In this document: in pieces, positions 9,710-19,856 of the stretch | Layout: each line of letters begins with the position of its first letter | How positions within the stretch are numbered: the first letter of the stretch is position 1 | Origin: Apiotrichum sp. Y4204 | Taxonomy: Eukaryota > Basidiomycota > Tremellomycetes > Trichosporonales > Trichosporonaceae | DNA: 64,000 nucleotides | Direction of reading: 5' to 3' | Assembly (NCBI GenBank): GCA_025531455.1 | Contig: JAMYHL010000013.1 | Span: 620,001-684,000, forward strand | The notes under the pieces: model-generated | What the model saw: the letters and a program-made list of their open reading frames with translations, nothing else | Database searches by the model: none | What the model was told of the DNA's origin: nothing | Made by a program: the position numbers and the translations under genes

Positions 9710-12700
9710 GGTGGTGCGCTACCGCGCGCTGCGGATTGGAGGTGGACCGTCTAGCAAATCAATGGAAAGGGGGGAAAGGTGGTTGAGAAAAGTGTTCTGG
9801 TTGAGATGAGAGGAGTGAGAAAGGGGTAACGGAGCGGTATATGGCGGGGTCGTTAACGTGAGAGTTTTGGAAAAGATCTCGTGTCTGTCGTAACGGGGCA
9901 AGGAGCGAGGGCCGCTCGCGGTGTTGGCGGCTGCGTCGCAGCGACGGTGATGACAGAAAATACGAAAGGGAGAAGAGAGAGTGGGAGAAGGAGCAGTCGG
10001 GAGAGGAGGTAGAGAAGGATGGATGGATGGAGAGAGTGAGCAGACGATGGGAGAATGGAGAAAGAAAGGCACTGAGGGATGGAAGGACGAGAGATACGAG
10101 AGCGAGAATTAGCACGGCTAGCACGGCCAGGAAATGATGTTCGTGGAAAGAGAGAGGTGGGAGGTGTGGGACTGTGTGTGTGTGTATGGTTTGGATGTGA
10201 TGTGGGGCGGGCGAGGGGGCGGCAAGAGTAGGAGGGGAGCGTGTGCGTGCACCACAGGCGATGCAGGTCAAAAGGGTCACCGAGGGTCGGACGGCGACCT
10301 ACCGGGCCAAAAGCGTGCAAAGTGTGTGATAGCAGTCTATAGCCTACTCAGTAGTACAGTAGTTGGTATTGGCCGTTTGCGTGCCTGCTTCTGTCCTTTC
10401 TCCTTGTATGCACTCCCGTCTTTCTGCGTAGGTGATTTTTTTTTTTTTTAGAGTTGAGGCTGGGCGCGTGGAGGACGGTGTGGTGAAAAGCGTTCCCTGG
10501 GCATAGGGGCCAAGCCAGAGGCCAGAGGCCAAAGGGGAGAGCATCGGAGGCCGGCATGCATCGGACGGCGCTATGGCGGGGGGGAACGGAGGAAACAGAA
10601 AAGGCACAAAAGGGGGAAGAATGAGATCGGGAGCTCACGGGGGACGCCAGCGCAGCACGGCCGTACCAGGCCCCCTGCCCCCTGGGTCCAAGTGCCTTTG
10701 AAGCGAGCGACACCGACATCACGATCAGGGCCGTGGGCAGCCCGGCCAAGGAATTTTTACAGTCATGTTACCAAAAATATCACGCGCCAACACTGCCATG
10801 ACGACGATCACGTCGGGCACTACTTCAGGCACACTAAGGTTCATTAATGGATATGGCAAAGACCATTACAAAAAATCGGAACCGACTACAAGCTACAGTA
10901 CATGTCGTCTGCCATCTGTCCAAGTGTCAAGCTCCGATGAAGAGATCCACTTTGGGCTACCATACTCCAACGATGTCCAGTGAGATGTAATCGGGGTACC
11001 TGATGGTCTAAGAACCCAGGACGGTAAGATGCACGACTGCTCGGCAGTAGGATGCAATAGAACGATTCGTCATTGACCACTACTAGTAATGCATACGCAG
11101 ATGAGTGGACAAGTCACATTACATTCATTGAACGACTGTTGTATTTTTATTCTCAAACAAGAAGGGTTTTCTCTTGGCTCTACAGTTTGTCGCGGACGTC
11201 GCGGGCCCGACTAAGCGACTGGCCGACTGGCCACTGCTGGCACAAAGGCCCCAGGGATCCAGGGGGGGAGGGATTAGCGCGAAGGAATGGGAACACGACC
11301 AGGCTACCTCTCTAGCCCCGGATTTATTAAACCCCCAGTATTGCCCTGAAGGAAGTCAATCTCTGTGCCTCCAATCTCACTCTCCCCTTGTCTGTCGCCC
11401 GCGGTCCTGACAGTCAGTGTTACCCGCAGCCCGCGGAAGGGTCCTGGCTCACGCGTGAATCATGGACTAAGCTAGAGAACAGAGCCTAGAAGATGTGCTC
11501 CCTGTCCCCTCTCGTATGGAAACGACGATCGCCGAGCTCTGCTTCCAAAATGCAAAGAAGGTTTCCTAAATCTTTTTTTTTTTTTAGAAAAGGTCTCTGA
11601 AGCCGGTCATCGCGCATCGCGGCCTGCTGTGGCTATCATGCACGCACTGGCATGAGGGCGTGTTTCACCCCATCGTCCATGTCAAAGGTATCGTATTCAG
11701 CCCTGGCCTGCTCTCTCGGCTCTCGCGGCCACATGCACCTAGTTCTGTAGTCTACAGCTACCCTCGGACGCCGGATAATTTGCCTGTAACAGATTAGAAT
11801 CCGACATATCTGGCGAGTTGGAGAGCATAGTAGCGGCCTGCTTGTCGATAACCTCGTCACAGCGTAGTACGGCATACCCTCACGGCTTGCCCGAATCCCG
11901 TGGCTCGCGGACCTTGGAAGTTTGGTGCTCTCCCGTCATAGTCCAAGTCGGTGTTACAGGTCGAGTGGCCGTGGTGCTCTGCCGCACTCTCTTGACTGTT
12001 TGGTCCAGGAGTGCACAATACAGGCTGGCAAGCTGCAAAGCTGATGACTCTAAGCTCTCATGTGGGCTATACGCGTGGTATGGCGGGATATGTATATGGC
12101 GGAGATGCGGCGGGGGCCTGGCCACTTGCCACTGGCCACGGGGCAGCTCTTGTACAGGCGCATAGGTCTCGGGCTGTTGAGTTGTTGGCACGGCTGCGCA
12201 ATACGCAGTGGCATAGCCCTATTGCCTGTTTACTTGTGACGGTTCTGATATGTTCAATGTGGATGCCTCGCGCCTGGACCCGGGTCGACGCGCTTACGCT
12301 TCAGGGAATATGCAAGGGGGTTGGGTGTCTGCACTGTGCTACGCGCCAGCAACTGCGGGCATGAACACAGAGGCTTCCAGCTTTCAGGTTGTGGAGTCGG
12401 GACGATCATCATGCAATACGCGAACGCGATCGAGACAGAGTGTTTTACGCGTTACCCACGCGCACACGCGATTGCTCCCAACCCTCGCATTCGTTCATGC
12501 ATTTGGCACAAGTCTTCCCGCACAGCATAGAGTTGCGAATGCATCCCGGTTAACGCGCTCGACGGGGTGCGGCACGCGTTTATACTTTTCGAGCATGGAG
12601 CTTGGCTGCGTCCGAGTTCTCTTGCATCATGTATTTTGGAGTAGAAGCTGGGACACTGACAGTCGCACGGCCAACCAAACAGCCAGCAGGCCAGTCAGGT

Positions 12701-13955
12701 CAGGATCAGTGCGCCTTCCCACCTGGCAGGCCATCAATGCAGCCATGTGGCGAGCGCCATCAGGACCCAGGCATCCAAGATGTCCTCAGGACGCTAGCCA
12801 GGCCTCTCGGAGGCACACTCGGCACCTGCTCCGGACCTAAAGCTCACCCTGTGCACCCTATACCGCCTCCTATCTGCCACGTCTTGGAGAAGCTCGCCCG
12901 GCAAGCAAACGGGTGCACCATTCAGCTTGGGATTTCAGAATGTCAGCCCCTTGGTCCCTGTAAGTGCGAGACTAATTTGCAGAGCGAACTATCCATACCG
13001 CGGAGTGGTCGATCCATCCGCGGTCATGGGCAGAGCATGGCAGAGTGTTGAATGGATGGACAAGGGCCGTGAGGTGCCGTTTGGCGGTAGGTTCGACCTC
13101 TGTGCACTGCGCATTGGGCAGCTCGTATCTGCCAGACAGAGAGCTATTCTTGCCCCTTACAGTACCTCTTGGCAGCGGACCCCATCCACGTCATATCCTT
13201 GAACCTGCAGGGAACAACAGAATGGCCAAGCCTCGCAACCCGTACAGTGAGTACAGCGACCTGTGATGGAGCCCAACGGATGGGCAGTCCACTGTGCAGG
13301 TTCAACTTGGGGGGATCGATCCGCGACAGCGACGCGACGCGACGTGACATGGCCAAAAATTGTATCTCCACATTTCCCCACCATGTATGCACTTGCATGC
13401 ATTATGATTGCAGATTTAGAAGCCTGAGATGCCTCTCGATGAATCTGCTTTCTGCACACAGTTCAAACGATCTGATGCATGATGCACGCTGTTTGGAAGC
13501 GCGATCAGAGGAATGGCTTGTGTAGGCGATTCAATTCGATCGTGGCCTCCAGACTGGAAGGATGTGTGGCGCTGCCACTCTAATTTTTACTATTCTCTCG
13601 CTTCTCCATGATCACTGTCCCTCTCTGCCTCTTTCCCTCGCACTCGCTCACACATGTACACACCCAAACCCGAAAGCAAACCGGCTCTATCCCAGAAGAG
13701 CGACGCAACCAAGTTGACTCGAGGTCTTTCGTGAAATCTCCCGAGCGCGCGCCCCGCTGTCACTCACTTCGCCTGCGCTTCCGCCCCGCGCTCGTAGTAC
13801 TACTCATCAACACAGTCAGAGGCTCACTTGTTCACGAGTTAGGACAATAGAAAGACCTGCCTGGTCTTCACCTGTGGGCACGAAAATCAGTGAATTCGAT
13901 GAATCTGCATCATGATATTATTACACTGCGTCTACCGCGAAAGAACTAAGACTCC
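9710..13955. other. 4.2-kb gene-poor region upstream of CPS1-like gene
   Basis: No convincing gene on either strand; the ORFs here lack family motifs and have no protein-like composition. The first 600 bases, read toward the CPS1-like gene, are strongly pyrimidine-rich, as in a long 5' leader. There are T-runs near 10438 and 11573 (12-13 T), and four ACGCGT hexamers at 11451, 12071, 12447 and 12574. It may hold the CPS1-like promoter and possibly non-coding transcripts. Confidence 0.5.
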
Positions 13956-15801
13956 TCAAACGTCAAAGCGATCCACATTCTCCTTCTCGACTGACGACGC
14001 ATCGCCATTCTGCTCCGCGATAAGCTGGCGAGTAATGCGCTCCATCCGCTCCGCATCGTGGGTCGCGTCGCTGGACTTGAACACCTTGTCCATGGCCTCA
14101 AGACTGACGTTACGGGTCTCGGGCAGGATCCAAACCGCGTAAACCACACCGAGCGCCATGAAGCCAAGGAAGAAGATGTCTGATTGTCAACTAGAGCCCT
14201 CACATAGTAGAATGAATGGAATACTCACAAGTACCGTACTTGATGCCCTTCATCATGGGAGGAACCATGAGCGAGACGCAGAAGTTGGTCATCCAGTTGG
14301 TCGACGCACCAAGTGCGGTACCGGGCCCACGAGCAGACAGGGGCATGATCTCCGAGATCACCACCCACGAGACTGGGCCCCAGCTGAAACCGAAGCACGC
14401 GATGTAGATCCAGAGGAAGACGGCGCATGCCCAGCCAGCAGCGGAATTGGTGTCCATTTCGTCATTGTAGCGACCCATGACACCAGCCACGATGGCAAGA
14501 CAAGCAATCATCCCAAGACCACCAACGATCAACAGCGGGCGTCTACCGAGCTTGTCGATAATGAACAGAGAGGGGAAAGTCGCCAGGAACATGGCAATAC
14601 CGATAACTCCAGAGGCAAGGAGCGAAATTGAGGTCGCACCAAGGTGCCTAGAGAGTTAGCACCATTCCACCAATCCACACCACACAACCACACTCCACCA
14701 ACTCACATCGTCTCAAAGATCAACGGCGCCTGTAGAAAGTCAGCTCCTTCCTCATGCACGCCGCAATACCTACATAGAACACGATCGCATCAATGCCTGA
14801 CATTTGCTGAAAGAACATCATGAGACAGGTGATCGCTGTGCGACGGAACATGGGCCACGACTCGAAGAGGGAGCGGAACCTGGCGAACTGGAGGGCGAAG
14901 GGGCGGTCGAGGAGCTTCGGGTGCTTCTCTGCGGTAACCTCCTTCTCAAAGACAGCGTCGGCCTTGATCTCGAGGTACTCGATACGGACGTTCTCGTCGT
15001 CGACGGGGCGGTGGCGAACGCGAGCGAGGACTTCGAGGGCCTCTTGGTCGCGGCCGTGAGCCAACAGCCACCTGGGGCTGTAGGGGATGAACAGGGTGCC
15101 AATAGCGAGGCCAATAGCGGGGATAGCCTGGAACGCGAGCTTTCATTAGCATGCGAATAGGCAGCTTAATACTCACCGGAAGCCTCCACGACACCGAGTT
15201 GGTGTGGGAAATGTAATTTGTGCCAAAGCCGGCAAAGTAGCTGACCATGATGCCGAGGGTGACACTAAGCTGCCACGTTCCCACCATCGCACCGCGCACC
15301 TCGGGCGGGCTGATTTCCGAGTTGTACATCGGCACCGCGGTACTGAGCGAACCGACTGCAACACCGATGAAGAAGCGGCCGGCAAAGATCATCTGAGCGT
15401 TCATGGCGGCAGTAGTAAGGATGGCACCCAAGAGACACACAATCGCGCCCCCCAGGATTGACCAACGACGCGAGAACCGATCACAGCAGTAGCCGTTAAT
15501 CAGCGAGCCGACCCAACCGCCAAGGCCAAGGATTCTGGGGGGTCAGCAGTAGTCAACACGACGCCACTCACGCCATGACCCAGCCCTTGTAGTCCTCGTC
15601 GTGAACGATACGGTGGAACGCAGGCACGCTCCGGAACGCCGGCATCACGAGGCACTGGCCAAAAGCGCCCTGTTCATAACCATAGTTGAGGCCGCCGAGG
15701 GCAGTCACCATTGAGATGCCCAGCAGGCGCTTGTTCTTGAGGAGGCCAGCAACGCCTCCCGGCCCAGCGGTCGCGGATCGCTTAGTGTCGAGTTCGTCCA
15801 T
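13956..15801 (-). CDS. MFS sugar transporter (hexose/pentose type)
   Basis: A proton-coupled or facilitative sugar porter of the plasma membrane. Six exons, 15801-15572, 15534-15177, 15127-14774, 14729-14707, 14647-14229 and 14179-13956, give 535 residues, standard for fungal sugar porters. Family marks in order: N-terminal GGLNYGYEQGAFGQ, loop 2-3 motif DRFSRR, sugar signature GRFFIGVAVGSLS with PMYNSEISPPEVRG, PYSPRWLLAHGR before the central loop, QQMSGIDAIVFY in TM7, DKLGRRPLL, and PETRNVSLEAMD after TM12. Twelve hydrophobic segments can be traced. Exon 4 is only 23 nt (APLIFETM). It is divergent from ribokinase across 503 bp, which suggests import of a sugar that the kinase uses, perhaps ribose or a related pentose; the substrate cannot be read from sequence. 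Confidence 0.9.
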
Positions 15802-16304
15802 TGTGAGATCTGTGGAGACAAGTTTCTTCTGATCGCGATGTGGGGCCGTGGTCTAAGTTTTATATGCATTCTCGTCCCCCCGGCACCCCGCTGGGCACCA
15901 CCATGCTGCCTCCCGTCTTGGCAGAAGGTTGGTCCCCGGTGCCTATAGACTCCAAAAAAAATGGAGACCAAAAGCCGGGCTGACGGCACTACTGAGGAGA
16001 AAGCCCGGGGAGCCCACATGGTCCACCACTGGAACATGTGATGGCAACCCGACGGCACGGCGACCAGTAGTCGCCGCGGTCACCGAGATTTTAAAAGTCA
16101 CCGGCCGGCGACTTGTGTTGCGACTGTTGTTTTCTTTCATGACGACAAGTTTTACGACAGAGGTCACACATCTTGGGGGGCACAAGCGGAACCGAAAATG
16201 CCCACGGTGCGTATTGCAGCAATCGTGTGGGACAGAGGACACACATATGTCTTTCATGCCACGCCCTATCACGCAGCTCTCCATTGTATCAATCGCATCC
16301 AACC
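15802..16304. promoter_or_regulatory. shared divergent promoter, sugar transporter/ribokinase
   Basis: 503 bp lie between the two start codons. Near the middle are a perfect inverted repeat (16058-16076), a palindrome CCGGCCGG (16101-16108) overlapping a further copy of its half-site, and several extra CGGC steps. This GC-rich cluster lies about 190-250 bp from each start codon, a fitting place for an upstream activating site. Confidence 0.6.
16058..16076. promoter_or_regulatory. candidate zinc-cluster operator, CGG-N13-CCG palindrome
   Basis: The sequence CGGCGACCAGTAGTCGCCG has two perfect 7-bp arms (CGGCGAC/GTCGCCG) around a 5-bp centre. Zn2Cys6 dimers commonly bind paired CGG triplets with a fixed spacing. 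A further half-site in longer form, CGGCGACTTG, lies at 16106-16115. That 10-mer recurs just upstream of the neighbouring Zn2Cys6 gene (19486-19495). Binding by that protein is inference. Confidence 0.5.
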
Positions 16305-17365
16305 ATGGTTTCTTGTCTAGTTGCGGGGTCTATCAGTGGGTGGCTCTGGACGTCATCTAGCTTACACCAGACATTGACGAGTTCTACACCGTCCCACACA
16401 TTGTTCGACCCGGTGAGACACTCTCGTCACTGCACTACCACCGGCGAGGTGGAGGCAAAGGCGGGAACCAAGCGGTTTCGGCAGCGCGCGCGTCTGGCAG
16501 TGTGAAGCTTGAGGCGGCGATCGGAAAGGATGGAAAGGACCTGCTGCCGTTTATGAGCGAGGTGGGCGTCGATGTCACAGGTGTCGACGTTGTAGAGACG
16601 AGCACCGGCCGCGCGATCATCCAGCTGAGCGAAGATGGGGAAAACAGCATCGGTAAGTAAAAGAAAACGACGTATACTTACTCAGTGCTCTTCGCCGGCG
16701 CCAATCACCTTCGGTTCCCGTCTTCAAACGCGTTCGACGGCGTGTCCCACCTGGTCGTGCAGAATGAGATTCCCTTTGAGGCAACGCTCCAGTATCTCGC
16801 AACGGCGCGCGAAAAGAATGTCACGACTCTGTTCAACCCGTCCCCCATGCCTTCTGTCGAGCAGCTCCAAAAGTTCCCGTGGGAGACCATCGACTGGCTG
16901 CTGTTGAACGAAGGCGAGGCGGGCGACATTGCGAGCGCGTTCGATTCCGCGTCGCCTGAAGGGACATCGAGCGTTCAGCCAGGAGATCTCCCTGCAGCGG
17001 CCAAGACCGCCATGGCCATTCTTGTCCGCCTCCGCAATCTGCCCAAGTTCAAGGGGATCAACCTCGTGTGCACGTTGGGTGCCGCTGGTGCAGTGGTGTA
17101 CCCCACGAGCTCTGAGGTCATCTATCGTCCTGCTGCGCCGCTGCTGAACCCTCTCCGGGACACGACGGGTGCTGGAGACTGCTTCACTGGGTACTTTGTG
17201 GCGGGGTTGATGAGGGGGGACGACCTCGTTCAAGTCATAACCGAATGCCTTACGGTAGGTCTCGCCGCGGTTCCATGCTGACAATAGGCGTGTTCCATTT
17301 GCGTTGAGAATCCTGGAGCGGCAGAAAGTGTCCCGACGCGCGACGATGTGATGAAGAGGTTATAG
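16305..17365 (+). CDS. RBK1: ribokinase (PfkB family)
   Basis: Phosphorylates D-ribose at O5 with ATP, feeding the pentose phosphate pathway; cytosolic. Four exons, 16305-16335, 16371-16652, 16686-17254 and 17288-17365, give 319 residues, normal for ribokinase. The N-terminus reads VAGSINIDEFYTVPHIVRPG, the classic ribokinase start. It is followed by the sugar-binding GGKGGNQAVSAARA, GRAIIQLSEDGENSI, and a late DTTGAGDCFTGYFVAG that carries the catalytic Asp and the anion hole of PfkB signature 2. The C-terminus ENPGAAESVPTRDDV is also typical. It is divergent from the MFS sugar transporter. Its stop codon is 53 bp from the convergent Zn2Cys6 regulator, so the two 3' UTRs probably overlap. 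Confidence 0.93.
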
Positions 17366-17418
17366 TTGGTGGAGTGGTGGAAATTATAGTTCGTTCATGC
17401 AGGAGTATTCCATTCGAT

Positions 17419-19459
17419 TCACGTCAAGTTGGGCTGGATGCCGAGCAGAACCGCGTCCCAATCAGCATCCCAGGCCAGTCCAGAGAATTGCTGATCACCT
17501 ATCGCCGAGTTGGTGTTCAAAGGTGTGCTCATTGCGCCGGCCAGCAGGGGGAACCCATCCCAGAACACTTGGTGCTCTGGCGCCAGCGGCTCCTGGTACG
17601 CGAATTGTCCCTGCCGTCAGGATCGGTTCATGTTACGAATACTCACCACTTCATCCCACCACTGATCCGGTGTGGTCTTCTGCTGCACTGAGGGTGAGAG
17701 GTCCAACACGCGGGTCGGGGTCGGGGCTCGCGACTGATGAGCTTTATCGAGAACCGCGTGGATAAACCGGGCAAGATAAGCCGGATGAGACTGTTGATCA
17801 CCGCGGGCAGCTTCGCGGCAGACGATAACAACTGCCATCAGCAAGGGTTAAGACTCTCCAGACCTTCAGCTTTCTCACCTTTCGTCAACTTCCGGAGCAC
17901 ATCTGCCTTGGCGGCTGTATCCAAGTAGGACATGAAGCGGATCAGACGAACGACGGTGGACGCCACCGCGACTGAGTGCGCATCCTCGATCATGGGCATG
18001 ATGCCCTTCCGCGCAAACCCATCCACGACAACATCCAGCAGATCGAGACTCGTAGAAACGCATGCGTGAAGAAGACCAATTCGATGCTTTCGCGGGGCGA
18101 AGGAAAGTGATGTGCACTCCACAAGCAGCTGCGTTGCCAACGTGCTAAACTTGTTGATGCTCACAGACGTCGAAGTCAGTTTCACTGGATAGTCATCTGA
18201 GCTCAGATCCTGATGCGAGCGATGGAGGTCTTCAACCACGCGCCGCAACCCGGAACGGAGGATCTCGTACTGTCCTTTGCAGCTTTGAAGCTGCCGGACC
18301 TGAGAGCTGAGCAGACTTGTCTTCACAGCAAAGTCCAACTGCCCGTCCGAGGGCAACGGGTAGGGAATGTCGCGAATCCAGGCCGATGCGTCGGGCGGTA
18401 GATGCATCATTGACGGTCGGTCAGAGAGCTGTGTCATGGTAGAGTCGAAACAGAAGAGGGATATCCATGTTCGCTCGCGATCAATTGCCAGCCGCGCCGA
18501 CCTCTCGTCTTCTGGAAGCTTGCCCTTTCGGGGAAGGTGAAGATCCAATTGATAGCCCAGCCGGATCGCATGTCCCAGTCGAAGCCAACCGCGACCATCG
18601 GTGGGCTTTTTCCAGTAGTGTAGAAGACATATCGCCTGCACGACCTCGATGGCGCAGACACAATCCGCTATCGCCTGGTTCACAAGACGATTTGCCACCG
18701 CCAAGAGTGTTTCATAAAGTTCTGGCCGGAAAAAGTTTGACGCCACCGTCAGCACAGCGGTGAAGAGCTGGAGCGAAGAGTCACGAGTGTAGCTCGCAGT
18801 GTGTATCGCCGGATCCAGGAGACAAACACATGTTTGCAACTGATCAAAGTAGTGCCCGAATAGCGAGTCGCATTCCGCCATGGACAGCAAGCCAAGGGCA
18901 ATGGGATCGTTCCCGGGAGTGACCGCCGGCGCAGGAACGCCATGTCCATTCGGCTCCATAACCCCAGCAATTGAGAACACAGAGCGATCGGCGACATCGT
19001 GATACACCGAGTTCGCCGGCGGAGCTTGTGGCTGGTCCTGGTCGTCCGAGCTGCTTTCCGACGACGACTTGTAGTATCGCATGTTGGACACCGGCGTCGT
19101 CAGGGATGCCAAAGACGCAGAATCAGTGTCGCGCCTCCGTTTCGGCGGTCGCGGAGATGTTCCGGGAATCGAAGCATCCTTCCGTCTCCGGCCGCGTTGG
19201 TGGGCTTGGTAGACGCATTCAATGTCCAGTCGCGTGCAGCGCTTGCAACGAGTGGAACCGGTTTCCTCCACACATTTGCACTTGACGTTAGCAATGTCCT
19301 ACCCCGTCGGACCTTGTCGCTCACCTTGGCACTCCGGCAAGCCGTGCAGCTCCTGAATGTCAACGTCTTCCCTCCACTCATGACCCACACTTTGTTCTCT
19401 CCGGTCTCCGTCTTTGGTGCCCGACGCGTCGGGTTTGATGGTCCTGCTATTGTCTCCAT
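17419..19459 (-). CDS. Zn2Cys6 transcription factor
   Basis: Four exons, 19459-19325, 19280-17879, 17831-17647 and 17610-17419, give 637 residues. The DNA-binding cluster is C38-x2-C41-x6-C48-x8-C57-x2-C60-x6-C67, a canonical binuclear zinc cluster. The first intron falls inside it, between Lys45 and Cys46. A basic stretch RGRRRK follows, then a Ser/Asp-rich linker. Next is the fungal-specific middle homology region (LFGHYFDQLQTCVCLLDP through GWLRLGHAIRLGYQLDLHLP and RERTWISLFCFD), about residues 160-320. The C-terminus is acidic and aromatic (DQWWDEV, WDADWDAVLLG), a plausible activation domain. Lying beside a sugar transporter and ribokinase, it is a likely local regulator; this is inferred from position and from shared promoter motifs. 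Confidence 0.88.
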
Positions 19460-19485
19460 TGTTGTGGAATGGATGCCAAGATGAA

Positions 19486-19495
19486 CGGCGACTTG
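19486..19495. promoter_or_regulatory. half-site CGGCGACTTG upstream of the regulator gene
   Basis: It lies 27 bp upstream of the Zn2Cys6 start codon and matches 10 of 10 bases with the site at 16106-16115 in the transporter/ribokinase promoter. It could allow autoregulation. A third copy exists at 31857, away from the cluster, so the motif is not unique to it. Confidence 0.35.
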
Positions 19496-19856
19496 GGAGT
19501 TATCAGTTCTCAGACGGTGTTTTTGTTGAACACCGGCTGGTTGCCGTCATGTTCTGAAAACATGTCTGTCAATCTTGCTCCAAGCTCCACTGATGGTTAG
19601 TTTGTGCCTGCTGCGTTTTAGTCCCGTTCCTTCGGCTTTCCAGACTGCCGACGGTGCGGGGCCTCCAATGCACGCATCGACCGCTCCGCGCATTTGGTCC
19701 GCCCCGATCCGTAGCACCGGACGATGTGTGGGGCCCATGGAGTCGGAGTGGCCAAGAAAAAGGCATTGATGTCGTAACCGAGAGCCCCACTGTTACAGAA
19801 AGAGCCACCCAAACCACATGTGCATCTCTACGTTCTATAATCTACACTCCGTTGCA
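19496..19856. other. intergenic between regulator start and NOC3 end
   Basis: About 360 bases with no gene seen. The region should hold the promoter of the Zn2Cys6 gene and the 3' UTR of NOC3. Short ORFs here have no protein-like features. Confidence 0.55.

Noticed and set aside
9719..10320. Overlapping Ser/Pro/Leu-rich ORFs on the minus strand upstream of the CPS1-like gene
   Set aside because: They come from a pyrimidine-rich leader read in several frames at once; none has a motif.
12250..12840. 196-codon ORF in the long gap
   Set aside because: Arg/Ser/Thr-rich, no domain, no intron pattern; typical of random GC-rich DNA.
15947..15990. Poly-A run in the transporter/ribokinase promoter as a terminator
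   Set aside because: Eight A in a promoter between divergent genes; no tRNA or Pol III gene is adjacent.
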